A stretch of DNA of 64,000 nt, taken from positions 186,001 to 250,000 of the forward strand of contig PQWQ01000022.1 in NCBI GenBank assembly GCA_002943765.1, read 5' to 3'. Of this stretch, positions 22,974 to 33,461 are shown piece after piece. The position numbers were made by a program, and so were the translations under genes. Within the stretch, counting starts at the first letter, position 1. Every line of letters starts with the position of its first letter. The notes under the pieces are model-generated. The model had not been told where the DNA came from and searched no databases. It saw only the letters and a program-made list of their open reading frames with translations. This stretch comes from Psoroptes ovis. Lineage: Eukaryota > Arthropoda > Arachnida > Sarcoptiformes > Psoroptidae.

Positions 22974-25184
22974 TTAATTTCGTTTAACTTTTTGAATGTT
23001 AGGTCCATTTTGTCCAATATCGATATCGACACCACAGATTTGCCGTAAATGTTGTTTATGTTTGTTTTCATTTTCTTGAAATGATGTCATTATAGTTTTG
23101 ATACCATTTTCACTGATATATTCAAGATCGATTAATTGTACAGTGTATGCATTGGTAAGTTTAGCTATTGAATGTAAACTTAAATCGGTGATTGATGCAC
23201 GTTTTATGCTAAATATTTCCAATAATGGACAATATAAATCAATTTTACTGATCGATTCATCTGTTAACAATGACCGGCAGCCAAACAATGATGATGAAGC
23301 ATGTAAATACAGCTCACGTAGTTTATGACCACATGATTCCATAATGGCCAATACTGATTCATCATCTAATGAACTTTCAGCATTAAAATCATCGATTTCT
23401 TCCAGTAAATATAAACATTCTAGCTGCTGCAATTGCGACAAATGTGTAAACATTCCTTTTTTATGTTTACCAAAACTTTTGAATATAATTTTCAATGAAA
23501 TTAAATTTTGAAAATGATTGCCAAGTATTTTATAAGGCATCGATGCATTAAAACAATAACCAACATTCAATTCTAGTTCGATTATATTACGACCTTTGCC
23601 CAATATTAACCCATCTAACACGCGTACATTTTGATTATAATCGGCAACAATAGTTTCGATACGATCTGAAATCCATTCCAAACAAGTGGCTTGTAGTACA
23701 CAAAAATTATTGGCAATATTCAAATATCGTAGCTTATCACAGCTTTTCACAATCAGTCGCAAACAAACTTCATCAATACGACAACCAGATACATTAAGGG
23801 AAATCAATTGTTGCCCATAAAATTTGGCCAATTGATAAAAATCCGTTTCCATAAGACCAATACAATTTGATAGATCAATACCAGTCAACAATGGACAATG
23901 ACGATGTGTTCGTAGAATCACGTTAACACCGAAAACATTTAAAAAATTATGTTTTAAACCATAACGATACCCTATCAATTTAATAGAACCAAATCATCAT
24001 AATAAATCAAATCAAATAAAAAAACAAATATTTGCTGCTGCTTGACACACTTCGATGTAATAAAGGCAGTGCAGGCAGATTTACAGCCGGAGATAAACAT
24101 GCATGCATTTTTCTTCTCAAATGTGACAGCATTAATTAAATAAATAATAAATAATACTTCTTGTTCGTTCAAAAGCAAAGTCTCAAAAGTCATTAATCTT
24201 GAATAATCAACTGCTTTTCATTTCGTTTTTTAATATATTTGGGTCACAATGAGTTCTATTATTGTTTACTGTGCTACTGTATTGTTGTATGGCGATTATT
24301 CAAGCAAAATTTGAAGCAAATATTCAAAAATATGAAATATTCATACCTTCAGCATATTTTAAATATTTTAATTTCGGCATTTGCGATAATAAACGTTCGA
24401 ATATATTTAAACGAATCATATCAGTATATTCATCGAAGTAGCTTTGTAATTTATTATTATTTGAATTCGAATTCAATTGTTTTTCGGCGGTAAACAGCTT
24501 TAAATCATCATAAATTGCTTGACAATTACTGCAACGATAATCATCAGTGTTGATTTGGTCAAAATTTTGATCATTATTATCGTTATTATCAACAAAATCT
24601 GATGATGCTAAACTTGTTTGCGATGCTGACATGCTTGATATTGCTGAAGACGATGATGAACTTGTATTTTCGCTGGAGGATTTCAATGGTGAAAAATCGA
24701 TTGCTTCAATCTTATTATTCGAACGAGCCGAGCTTATTCTTTCTTGCATAATTGCTTGACATGCTTCACATGAATTAAATGAATTGAATGATAATAAAAA
24801 TTGATTTTGATTCGATCCATTCGTATCAAATGACAAGGGTTCATTATAATAATCATAATCATCAGTTTGATTTAAAGTATTATATTGTTTACCATATATG
24901 AAATATGTTCGTCGCGCTAAATGATATTGTACACATTCATTCCAAAATGAACAAACCAAACGGCAATTGATCAAATCTTTGAAGCTTAAATGATTGAATA
25001 TCTTCGAGAGGCAATTAAAATTCAAACTTTTAATTGTTCGCCTTGGGAAGCGGGTAGGTAATGTTGAATTGTTTGCAGCACATGATGATTGCAACATATA
25101 ATATGGTGTTGTTTTCGATTTCATATAAAATTGTTGCCGATTACGATTAGTTTGTTTCGGAATAGTTTCGGCGGCAGCCATCAT
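22974..25184 (-). CDS. F-box and leucine-rich-repeat protein
   Basis: Two exons (25184-24347 and 23971-22974), 375 bp intron, phase 1 junction completing a Gly codon; 611 residues. F-box at about residues 51-90 (IKSLNFNCLSKIFNHLSFKD..., then CRLVCSFWN), the Skp1-binding fold of SCF ubiquitin ligases. Residues 139-221 form an insert with two short matching motifs, C139-E-A-C142-Q-A-I and C218-S-N-C221-Q-A-I, flanking a Ser-rich acidic stretch; four cysteines could bind one zinc. Exon 2 is a run of irregular leucine-rich repeats of the cysteine-containing FBXL type (for example LTGIDLSNC, LISLNVSGC, LRYLNIANN). Predicted role: substrate receptor for ubiquitylation (family knowledge). No orthologue name can be assigned with confidence. 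Start ATG is followed by a second ATG codon (MMAAAE). Confidence 0.85.
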
Positions 25185-26036
25185 TTATTTCATAAATTGT
25201 CAATACAATCGATTGATTGATTGATTATGGACAATTTCACTGACTAATAAGATCAAATATCAAATGAACGGGCACATTCACGAGCTAAAATATATGAATT
25301 GTCGAGAATTGAATGTCGTTTTGCGAAAAAGTGTCAAAAAATGAAAATTCTTAATGTGTAAATGGTTTATATGATGTTTACAATAATAATGATGATAATC
25401 ACATAACCAAATGTTTTCGAATAACATTTGAAATGAAAATAATAAACAGTGTACTTGATGCCAACAACAATAATTTCAATGAAAAATTCTTAAGCCGAAT
25501 ATCAAAATATAGAATTGAATAAACATGGAATTCAGACACACACACAAACACATATTGATAAACATCATGTTTATTCATTCATACGACTGATTGAATTTAA
25601 GGAAAACAATCACAATTTCAATTAAAAACATTTAGCTTTAATTTATAATTATTTCTATCATTGATACAGGGTTTAAAGTTTTGATTCGTGGTTTTAAAGT
25701 TAATTTTCATAGTTTTGAAATTGAATTTTGTAGTTTAGAATGCAATTTTGAACCGTCAAATTATGAAATTCAATTTTAAAACTACGAATTTTAATTTTAA
25801 AACTACGAATAAAAACTTGAAACCATGTAATTATTGCCATCAAATGGTGGATACATATCAATTGCCATACAAAACACATGAATTGATACATCTATATATT
25901 TTATTAAATTAATGATAGTTTTGATTCATTACACAATCATTAGTACCAATTAAAATTGTATACAAATCAAAATTAAATGATGTAATTTGAATGCCAAAAA
26001 AATAAAAATATTCGGTTTGTTCATTTATGAAAAATT

Positions 26037-26113
26037 AGGTTGTCCGAAAAGTTCATTCGGCTTAATCAATAGAATTGCCACATGAAAATCGGCCAGAACT
26101 TTTCGAACAACCT
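26037..26113 (-). repeat. Short TIR element, subfamily A
   Basis: Reverse; right arm CTTTTCGAACAACCT has one change. Confidence 0.87.
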
Positions 26114-26479
26114 AATAATAATAATTCATAAAAATTATTTTTGGCATTTCAAATTTAATTTTAATTATTTAATATTCATCATATCAAAACCACAAAAACA
26201 ATAGAGCGGAACATTGGTTTCGTTGCGAATAATCTTTTGCGAATTCGTTATGATAACAAACAAACAAAATTAAATCAAAAAATTTCTTCCTGGATTCTTC
26301 CAAGGAAAGAAGATGCTAGAACAAATTTGCCAATTATTCAAGCATCTTAATTGTTTGTTCAAGATATCAGTAAATCGTCAACAAAAAAAAAGCATGAAAT
26401 ATTTACTTACTTTAAGAAAAACTATTAATAAAATGAGTCTCATCATCATCGTTCGAAACGCTGATCGATATGAAATATT

Positions 26480-26555
26480 AGGTTGTCCGAAAAGTTTTTG
26501 CCGGTTATATCGTAGGGAATTATGAGAAAATCGGCAAGAACTTATAGGACAACCT
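26480..26555 (+). repeat. Short TIR element, subfamily B
   Basis: Tips as in A, but the interior is TTTTTGCCGGTTATATCG ... AAAATCGGCAAGAACTTAT. Right arm resembles subfamily C, so this copy bridges B and C. Confidence 0.87.
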
Positions 26556-26877
26556 AATATATGAATGACCAATTTCTTTCAATGAAGATGATGATATGAT
26601 CAAAATATATTTACGAAGTCGAGAATCGTCATCATTCAATTTTAGAATTAATTCACAAAGTTGACATTGACACAAATTCTTTGAATGAAAAACACGTTAA
26701 ACTCAAAAATATTTAAATTCTTGAATCGAAAGATCAATTCACATATATTTCGAATGATTAATGTGTCATGGTTTTTGTCACATTCTTCAAATCAAAGAAA
26801 TTCTTCACGAAAGCACGATTGTAATCTTTGGGTGTTTGTCAAATCTTTAAAAAATCAAAAATCTTAAATCATTTAAA

Positions 26878-26979
26878 CAAAAATAAAACCTTTGTCTTCT
26901 TTAAGACATTCATGCCGAACAATGCGCCAACGTTCATCGTTTAAATACAAAAAATCAAAATCAGGTGCAAAAAATCTAT
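26878..26979 (-). other. Exon-like unassigned segment (minus strand)
   Basis: After a TTGCATAG acceptor-like sequence the minus strand reads FFAPDFDFLYLNDERWRIVR and then a further 12 codons to a TAA. Composition (Trp, Arg, Asp, Glu, His, Cys) is much more protein-like than the surrounding AT-rich translation, as for a terminal coding exon. No family recognised and no upstream exon found on this strand; the plus strand of 27107-27270 also looks coding, so this may be a remnant. Confidence 0.25.
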
Positions 26980-27106
26980 GCAAACAGAAAAATACAAGTC
27001 TATTTCAACTCGAAAGGGTTATAACCTTATAACAACCATTTGAATTTCATTGATATACAACATTGACCAATGATTCAATTATTTAAATCCAAAAATTTTA
27101 AATTTA

Positions 27107-27270
27107 GTAGATCAAGGATTTTCGGCATTTTTGGATATTGCATCACACCAAGAAGCAGTCATTACCGGTTTAGTTGAAATCGAATTGGATGAAAAATCAA
27201 TGCCAATATTAGATACACATTCAATTTGTGTGCATGTTCAAGTCGAATATTTTAATAAGGCTTTCATATA
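27107..27270 (+). other. Exon-like unassigned segment (plus strand)
   Basis: Open frame after an AATTTAG acceptor-like sequence, ending at TAG 27268-27270. It encodes about 53 residues such as DQGFSAFLDIASHQEAVITG and SICVHVQVEYFNK. Codon use resembles the real exons nearby and it lacks the Asn/Ile/Lys-only look of random AT-rich frames. No Met precedes it, so it would be a last exon or a relic of a gene fragment. Function unknown; it is not part of the ENOSF1 family sequence. Confidence 0.3.
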
Positions 27271-27331
27271 GCTGTTCGATAATTGATAAGATAATCGAAT
27301 TGAATCAATGTTTAGGCATTTTAGGATGATG

Positions 27332-27338
27332 TATAAAT
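27332..27338 (+). promoter_or_regulatory. Candidate TATA box of ENOSF1
   Basis: TATAAAT, 51 bp upstream of the ENOSF1 ATG at 27383; predicts initiation near 27362 and a very short leader. Confidence 0.35.
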
Positions 27339-27382
27339 GTTTGTACCCATAAATATATACGAAACAATGTTTTACAAGAAAA

Positions 27383-29042
27383 ATGATGCGAATCAATCGA
27401 ATCGTAGTGAATGATTTGCGTTTTCCAACATCCACCCACTATCATGGCTCTGATGCAATGGTAATCGCGATTAATTGATCAGATTTTCTTTGATTTTGAT
27501 TGATATTAATTTGTCCAAAAGCATACAGATCCAGATTATTCATGTGTTTATGTTCGAATCGGAGTTGAAGGCAATGAAAATTTAACTGGTCATGGCCTTA
27601 CATTTACGATTGGTCGTGGTACTGAAGTTGTGCTGGCTGCCGCCAATGCATTGAAACCATTAGTGATGGATACTGATTTGAATCAAATATTCTATGAGAC
27701 AGGTGAATGGCGAAAATTTTATCGTCGTTTGACAAACGATAGTCAACTTCGATGGATTGGACCAGAAAAAGGTGCCATCCATTTGGCAACTGCTGCCATT
27801 ATTAATGCTATTTGGGATTTATGGGCTAAATTAGAGCGAAAACCACTTTGGCAATTATTGGTACAGATGAAACCAGAAAAATTGGTGGATTTAATTGATT
27901 TTCAATATATGTAAGAATGATTTCGTTTTCGCCAAAACGTATGACATTCAACAATCATTTTTCATTCGCTTCTTAATAGAACCGATGCATTAAACCGTGA
28001 AGAAGCGATTGCCATACTTGAACGAAATAAACCTTATATTCAAGAACGAGGTAAGTTTGTGTTGCCATCAAATAAATCATCTCATAATAACCATAAACAA
28101 ACAATAATTTGTTTTCAAGCAAACATCATTCTTGATCAAGGTTATCCTGCTTATACGACTGGGTAAACAATAATTAATAAAATCATATGATTCCATTAGT
28201 CTAAAAATAATTTTCATTTTTTCACATCAACAGTGTTGGTTGGACAGGATATGATGATCAAACAAGGCGCCATTTATGCCGACAAGCATTGAAACAAGGT
28301 TATACACGATTCAAAGTAAAAGTTGGTTCCGATAATATTGATGATGATCGAAATCGATTGCGAATAGTTAGAGAAGAGATTGGCACCGATAAATTGCTCA
28401 TGGTTGATGCTAATCAAAAATGGGATGTTCGACAAGCGATCGAAACAATGAAGCAGCTGGCGTCATTCAATATACTTTGGATTGAAGAACCGACGAGTAA
28501 GCAGCCTGAATGCACTTTCAATTCAATCAATTCAATCTTGGGCCGCACACACAGGTCCAGACGATATCTTGGGCCATAAAGAAATTGCTTGCCAGTTACA
28601 GCCATACGGAATAAAGGTGGCCACCGGAGAACAATGCCACAATCGAGTAATGTTCAAACAATTTCTTACATTCGGAGCAATGCAATACTGTCAAATTGAT
28701 TGCTGTCGATTGGCAGGCGTAAATGAAGTACTGGCTGTCATTTTGATGGCTGCCAAATATGGTGTGCCAGTATGTCCACATGCTGGTGGCGTAGGCCTAT
28801 GTGAATATGTTCAGCATATGGCTATATGGGATTTCGTAGCCGTAACTGGAACACGTGACGATCGAATGATTGAATATGTACCACATTTGACCGAGCATTT
28901 TGAACATCCAGCGCAAGTTGTTAATGGCAATTATATGGCGCCTTTAAACGTAGGATATGGCTGTCACATCAAACAACAATCGATTGAAACATATGATTAT
29001 CCGAACGGCGAATATTGGAAGCAAAACAAGCAATCGGAATAA
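27383..29042 (+). CDS. ENOSF1: Mitochondrial enolase superfamily member 1 (L-fuconate dehydratase type)
   Basis: Six exons (27383-27460, 27522-27910, 27980-28050, 28120-28162, 28234-28496, 28555-29042) with introns of 58-71 bp; all junction phases agree and the product is 443 residues, the same length as human ENOSF1. The exon 1-2 junction reads DAM|HTDPDYS, an ENOSF1 hallmark, and RWIGPEKG...HLATAA, FKVKVG, ATGEQCHNR and CPHAGGVGLCE follow in order. Enolase-superfamily catalytic residues are present: K221 and K223 (KxK), metal ligands D252, E278 and E307, then D330 and H357. Expected reaction: Mg2+-dependent dehydration of L-fuconate and related acid sugars to the 2-keto-3-deoxy acid. Despite the family name I see no strong mitochondrial presequence. 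ATG 27383 is chosen; a second ATG follows immediately at 27386. Confidence 0.95.
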
Positions 29043-29098
29043 TAATTTTGATAATATTTTCATTGGAAAAACAATAATATTAATAATTCAAAAAACCC

Positions 29099-29104
29099 AA
29101 ATAA
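29099..29104 (+). terminator. AATAAA polyadenylation signal of ENOSF1
   Basis: AATAAA 56 bp after the ENOSF1 stop. Cleavage 10-30 nt further on would fall inside the last codons of the convergent VARS gene. Confidence 0.6.
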
Positions 29105-29116
29105 AATTTTCATTAA

Positions 29117-32100
29117 TCAGTTTCCAATTGATGATAATGTTTCAAGCGCTAATTTAACTTTATCGATTTCACCGGCCAATTGTTTTTTACGTTCTTCATG
29201 CGATAGCTTTACATCTACAGGCACTTTAGTTTCATAATCTTGAATGGACATCGATTCAATCAATTTAGCCATTTGAGCGTCCAATTTGTTTGCTTTCGAT
29301 TGAAGACGTTCAGTTTCTTTGACAGCGTCAACAATTCCTTTCAGATAAATGTATGCTTGACAATGGTCCGAAATAGGAATGACAGCGCAACCAGCTGGTG
29401 TATCATTTTGATCAGAATTCAACATCTCTACTGGTGCACAATAGCTTAATGTCTGCAAAAATGAAATGAAATATGAATACATGATCCATTAATAATTGAA
29501 ATCAATCAAGCACTTACCGCAATGGTAGATAGCAAAGGTTTCAATCGTTGTTCCAATTGATTAGTTTCACTTGAATCAAAGCGTATGTACAAGGCTACTT
29601 TAGTCTGTTTGACCATATTATATTCAGATCTTAATGATCGAACATTATGAACAATTTTTTCCATGAATTCTACATCTGATTCTAATGATGGATCGCGTGA
29701 CCATGCAAATTTTTCAATGGTTGGATAAGGAGCAATACACAATGATATTGGATCGAAATCAGGCCGACGAGGTAAGCGTTGAAATAATTCTTCAGTGATA
29801 AAAGGCATCAATGGATGCAATAATCGAAGACCAATGTCCATTACAGTGTACAATGTTTGGCGAGCAGCTTCAGCTGCTTTAGGATTCTCTGCTTCAGCTT
29901 GAAATACCGGTTTAATGGCTTCCAGATAGGTATTACAAAATTTATATAACCAAAAATCATAAAGAATCTGTGTTAGATCAGCGAAACGATATTCATTGAA
30001 AGCTGTGTCAATGGATTGAGTCGATTGACTAACACAACTCAAAATCCATTGATCCATCAAAGATTCATGACCAGTCAATGGTTCTTTGTCTGGAAGTGGT
30101 TTGAAATCTTGCTTCAAATACATAAGAGTAAATTTAATTGCGTTCCACAATTTGTTACAGAAATTCCTATATGCTTCAATACGTTTAATGTCCAGATTTA
30201 TGTCACGACCTTGCATCGTATAGGCTAACAGACCAAATCGTAGAGCATCAGTGCCACATTCAGGAATACCATTTGGGAAATCAGCTTTCTGTCCAGCTAT
30301 TGCCCGGCTAACTTCTGATTCACTCAAATTAGAAGTGAATACTGTTTGATGCAATTCTTCTAAAGTAATACCATTTATAACATGAAGAGGATCAATAACA
30401 TTGCCCAGTGATTTAGACATTTTGCGACCATGAGCATCTCGAATGATCGAATGCAAATAAACAGTTTCGAACGGGAGTTTGTCTTCGAGCAGCAGACTCA
30501 TCATAACCATACGTGCTACCCAAAAGAATAATATATCTTGGCCTGTTTCAAGCAATTGACCAGGATAAAATGCTTTAAGATCTTTGGTTTGTTCAGGCCA
30601 TCCGAATATGGCGAATGGAAATAATGCCGATGAAAACCACGTGTCGAGCACATCATCATCTTGTCTTAATTCTATTTCAGATTCATCAACGTTGAAAGCA
30701 GCAGCAGCTTTTCTTCGAGCTTCATCAATGTCACGACCAGAGAACCAATGTTTTTGTTGCTGCGATTCTGCATCGCTATCACTCAGTGGCTGTCCTTTGA
30801 TTTGGGCAAAATATACTGGTATTCGATGACCCCACCAGTTTTGACGAGATATACACCAATCTTGAATGTTTGACATCCACCTAGGACAGATAAACAAATT
30901 AATATCAAATCATACAAATTAATCATTGACTTACCTATTCCAGAAATGTACATGATTAGAAGGAATCAATCGAAGTTGATTGGTTGCTACCACTTCCATA
31001 GCACGTTTAGCAATGTCTTGGCAATTGATATACCATTGAAATTTGACCATTGGTTCGATAATATCTTTAGATCTATCACACTGGGGAACAACCATTTTAT
31101 TGTCTTGCCAACCACGATACAATCCTAGCTTATTCAGCTCATCAATAATAGCTTTTCGACAATCGAATCGTTTCATCCCTGAAAATTGACCAAAACCAGG
31201 AGCTATGAGACCTTCATCGGTGAGCATGACTACCAATGGCATTTGATGACGTTCGCCAATTATATAATCATTATAATCATGAGCTGGTGTAACTTTCATG
31301 GCCCCGGTGCCGAAATCCATTTCAACATATTCATCCAAAACAATAGGCAATTTACGATCAACGAAAGGATGGCGAACAAATTTTCCATGTAAAGATTTAT
31401 AGCGAGCATCATTCGGATGTACCAAAACTGCTGTATCACCTAACATTGTTTCAATACGTGTAGTGGCCACGACCACTTCTTGAGGACCATTCGGATCTGG
31501 ATCATCAATAGGATAAGCGAAATTGTGCAAAACACCAAATTCTACTTTTTGATCATAATTCGGAACTGATAAAAATGTTCGTTCATTCAATTCAAGATGA
31601 TTAACTTCGATGTCAGAAATGACTGATCTTAAAGTACAGCACCAATTTACCATTCGCTTTGATCGATAAATAAGTTGTCGTTCATGTAAACGAACAAATG
31701 CTTCGGTGACTGCTCGACACATTTTCGGATCCATTGTGAATACGGCTCGATCCCAATCGACTGAAACGCCAAGATGTTTCAATTGTTCATAGATATGGTC
31801 ACCTTTTTCATTTTTCCATTTCCAAACTTCTTCAATAAATTTTTCACGGCCCAAGTCATGTCGAGTCAGCTTTTGTTCACGCCATAATTTTTTTTCAACA
31901 ACAATCTGTGTGGATATTCCAGCGTGATCACAACCAGGGTTCCACAGTGTTGTTCGGCCTGACATTCGATGCCAACGTGTGAGGCAATCTTCAATCGCGT
32001 TTGTCAATGCATGTCCAAGATGTAGATAACCAGTAACGTTCGGTGGTGGAATAACCATAACAAATCGACCACGTGGATTCGGTGCTAGTATATCTGGACG

Positions 32101-32481
32101 ACCATATTCTGGTTTGAAAAATCCTGATTTGACCCACCAATCATACCATACGGCTTCAACATATTTCGGTGAATAAGCATCGGGCATAGGATCAGAATGA
32201 ACATCTTTTTTTTCACCTTTCGGTATCGATCGTTCATATGTTACGATGGTTTTCTCTTTCTTTTGTTTTTCTTTACGACTTGTGTCACCAGCATTAGCAG
32301 CTTTTAATTTTTTTTCTTGTTCCAATTTTTCTTGTTTAGCTTTGAATTTTTCTAATTTGGCCAATTTTGCTGCTTCTTTTTTCAATTCTTTTTCAGATTT
32401 CACTTTTGCCGGTGGTTGTTGTTGTTGTTGTTGATCACCTGATTCTGTTGCAACATTTTTTTGATTATTGACATCAGACAT
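29117..32481 (-). CDS. VARS1: Valyl-tRNA synthetase, cytosolic type
   Basis: Three exons (32481-30935, 30880-29518, 29452-29117), introns 54 and 65 bp, 1,081 residues. Charges tRNA-Val with valine; class I synthetase. Residues 1-80 are a Lys/Glu/Gln-rich extension with coiled-coil character. Then come the Rossmann core with the HIGH motif as HLGH (154-157, in PPPNVTGYLHLGH), the CP1 editing domain (VVATTRIETMLGDTAV, ...), WCISRQNWWGHRIP, DVLDTWFSSALFPFA, and KMSKS at 669-673 (GRKMSKSLGN). The C-terminal anticodon-binding region and a final coiled coil (ETERLQSKANKLDAQ...) end at 29117. It lacks the N-terminal GST-like domain of vertebrate VARS1. Start: ATG 32481 gives MSDVNNQ. The gene is convergent with ENOSF1, with only 74 nt between stop codons. 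No second ValRS is seen in the window. Confidence 0.96.
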
Positions 32482-33461
32482 TGCTGTAATTTGATTTCAC
32501 AAATAATCAATTTTCACGATGTAAATTTTGATTTGATTAAAACTGATGAAGGAATTTCCAAGTTTATTGTTTGTTCAAGATTGTTGATTCACTAATTTAC
32601 ATAGTTGCATCAGATTTCTTTAAAAAAATTTTTTAAAAACTGTCCACGAGGCACATTTTCACAAATCGAATCTCAGCTGAGAATAAGCGGAATTTTTCGG
32701 TAAAGTTTCTTCACATTTTTTTTCGTAAACATTGCTGCAACTGTTATTAGTATATGAAGAAAGTGCTGCCATCTGGTGTCTTGAATTTCAAACATTGATG
32801 ACTCAAAGCTAATTTCTAATAATTTTTTCTACTTTTAATACGTCAAGGGCAAATTTTAAGGCAAAATATTTAAAAAAAATTTCATGGGCAATCCCCACTA
32901 GGCACAAATCGATCAATAAATCAGCACTTTCTCCAATCTAAGCACAATTAATTTCAATTTTTGAACACATAGGCCTTCGTTAGCCAGCTAATACAAATAC
33001 ATAAAGGGCTGCCACCTTTTGATAGAAATTTTAAACAGAAATTTCAAATTCAATTTTTTGTGTTGAAAACTTTTGAATGAATTGAAATAATTCGATAAAA
33101 TTTTTTATTTGATTACATTTTCAAATCAAAGTGCATTAATTTATTAAAAATGATTGAATGGTGGAATGAATTAAATGATTGAAATGAATATTAATAGAAA
33201 ATAAATTTAATTGAACAATTAATGATTTTAATGTGATTAGACATATTTGATTAGATTGTTTTCAAGATTTATTCAATAATAAAAAAGGAGAGGGTTGGGA
33301 AAATAAATTTGATGAAATTTGAGTAAATTGATCACAGACATTCGATAGGTGAGATTAGCTTGACACATTGAGTTTAAGCTTTGAAATATTTTGCATTTTC
33401 GATCAATCATTAGACTATGTCATTGCACTTTCGATTTTTAATTTTTCATTCAAATAAATGA
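32482..33461. other. Intergenic between VARS 5' end and DDR-like 3' end
   Basis: About 980 bp containing the presumed VARS promoter (no TATA box recognised) and the receptor 3' UTR. On the minus strand an AATAAA (plus-strand TTTATT at 33268-33273) lies 189 nt after the receptor stop. No coding segment seen. Confidence 0.45.
33268..33273 (-). terminator. AATAAA polyadenylation signal of the DDR-like gene
   Basis: Minus-strand AATAAA about 190 nt downstream of the receptor stop codon. Confidence 0.45.

Larger units (their letters stand above)
25185..27106. other. Intergenic between divergent F-box gene and ENOSF1 region
   Basis: AT-rich, with two TIR elements (26037, 26480). The 25700-25830 stretch has an internally repetitive TTTTGAAA/TTTTAAAACTACGAAT pattern. 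A possible minus-strand exon at 26878-26979 is listed separately. Confidence 0.4.
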
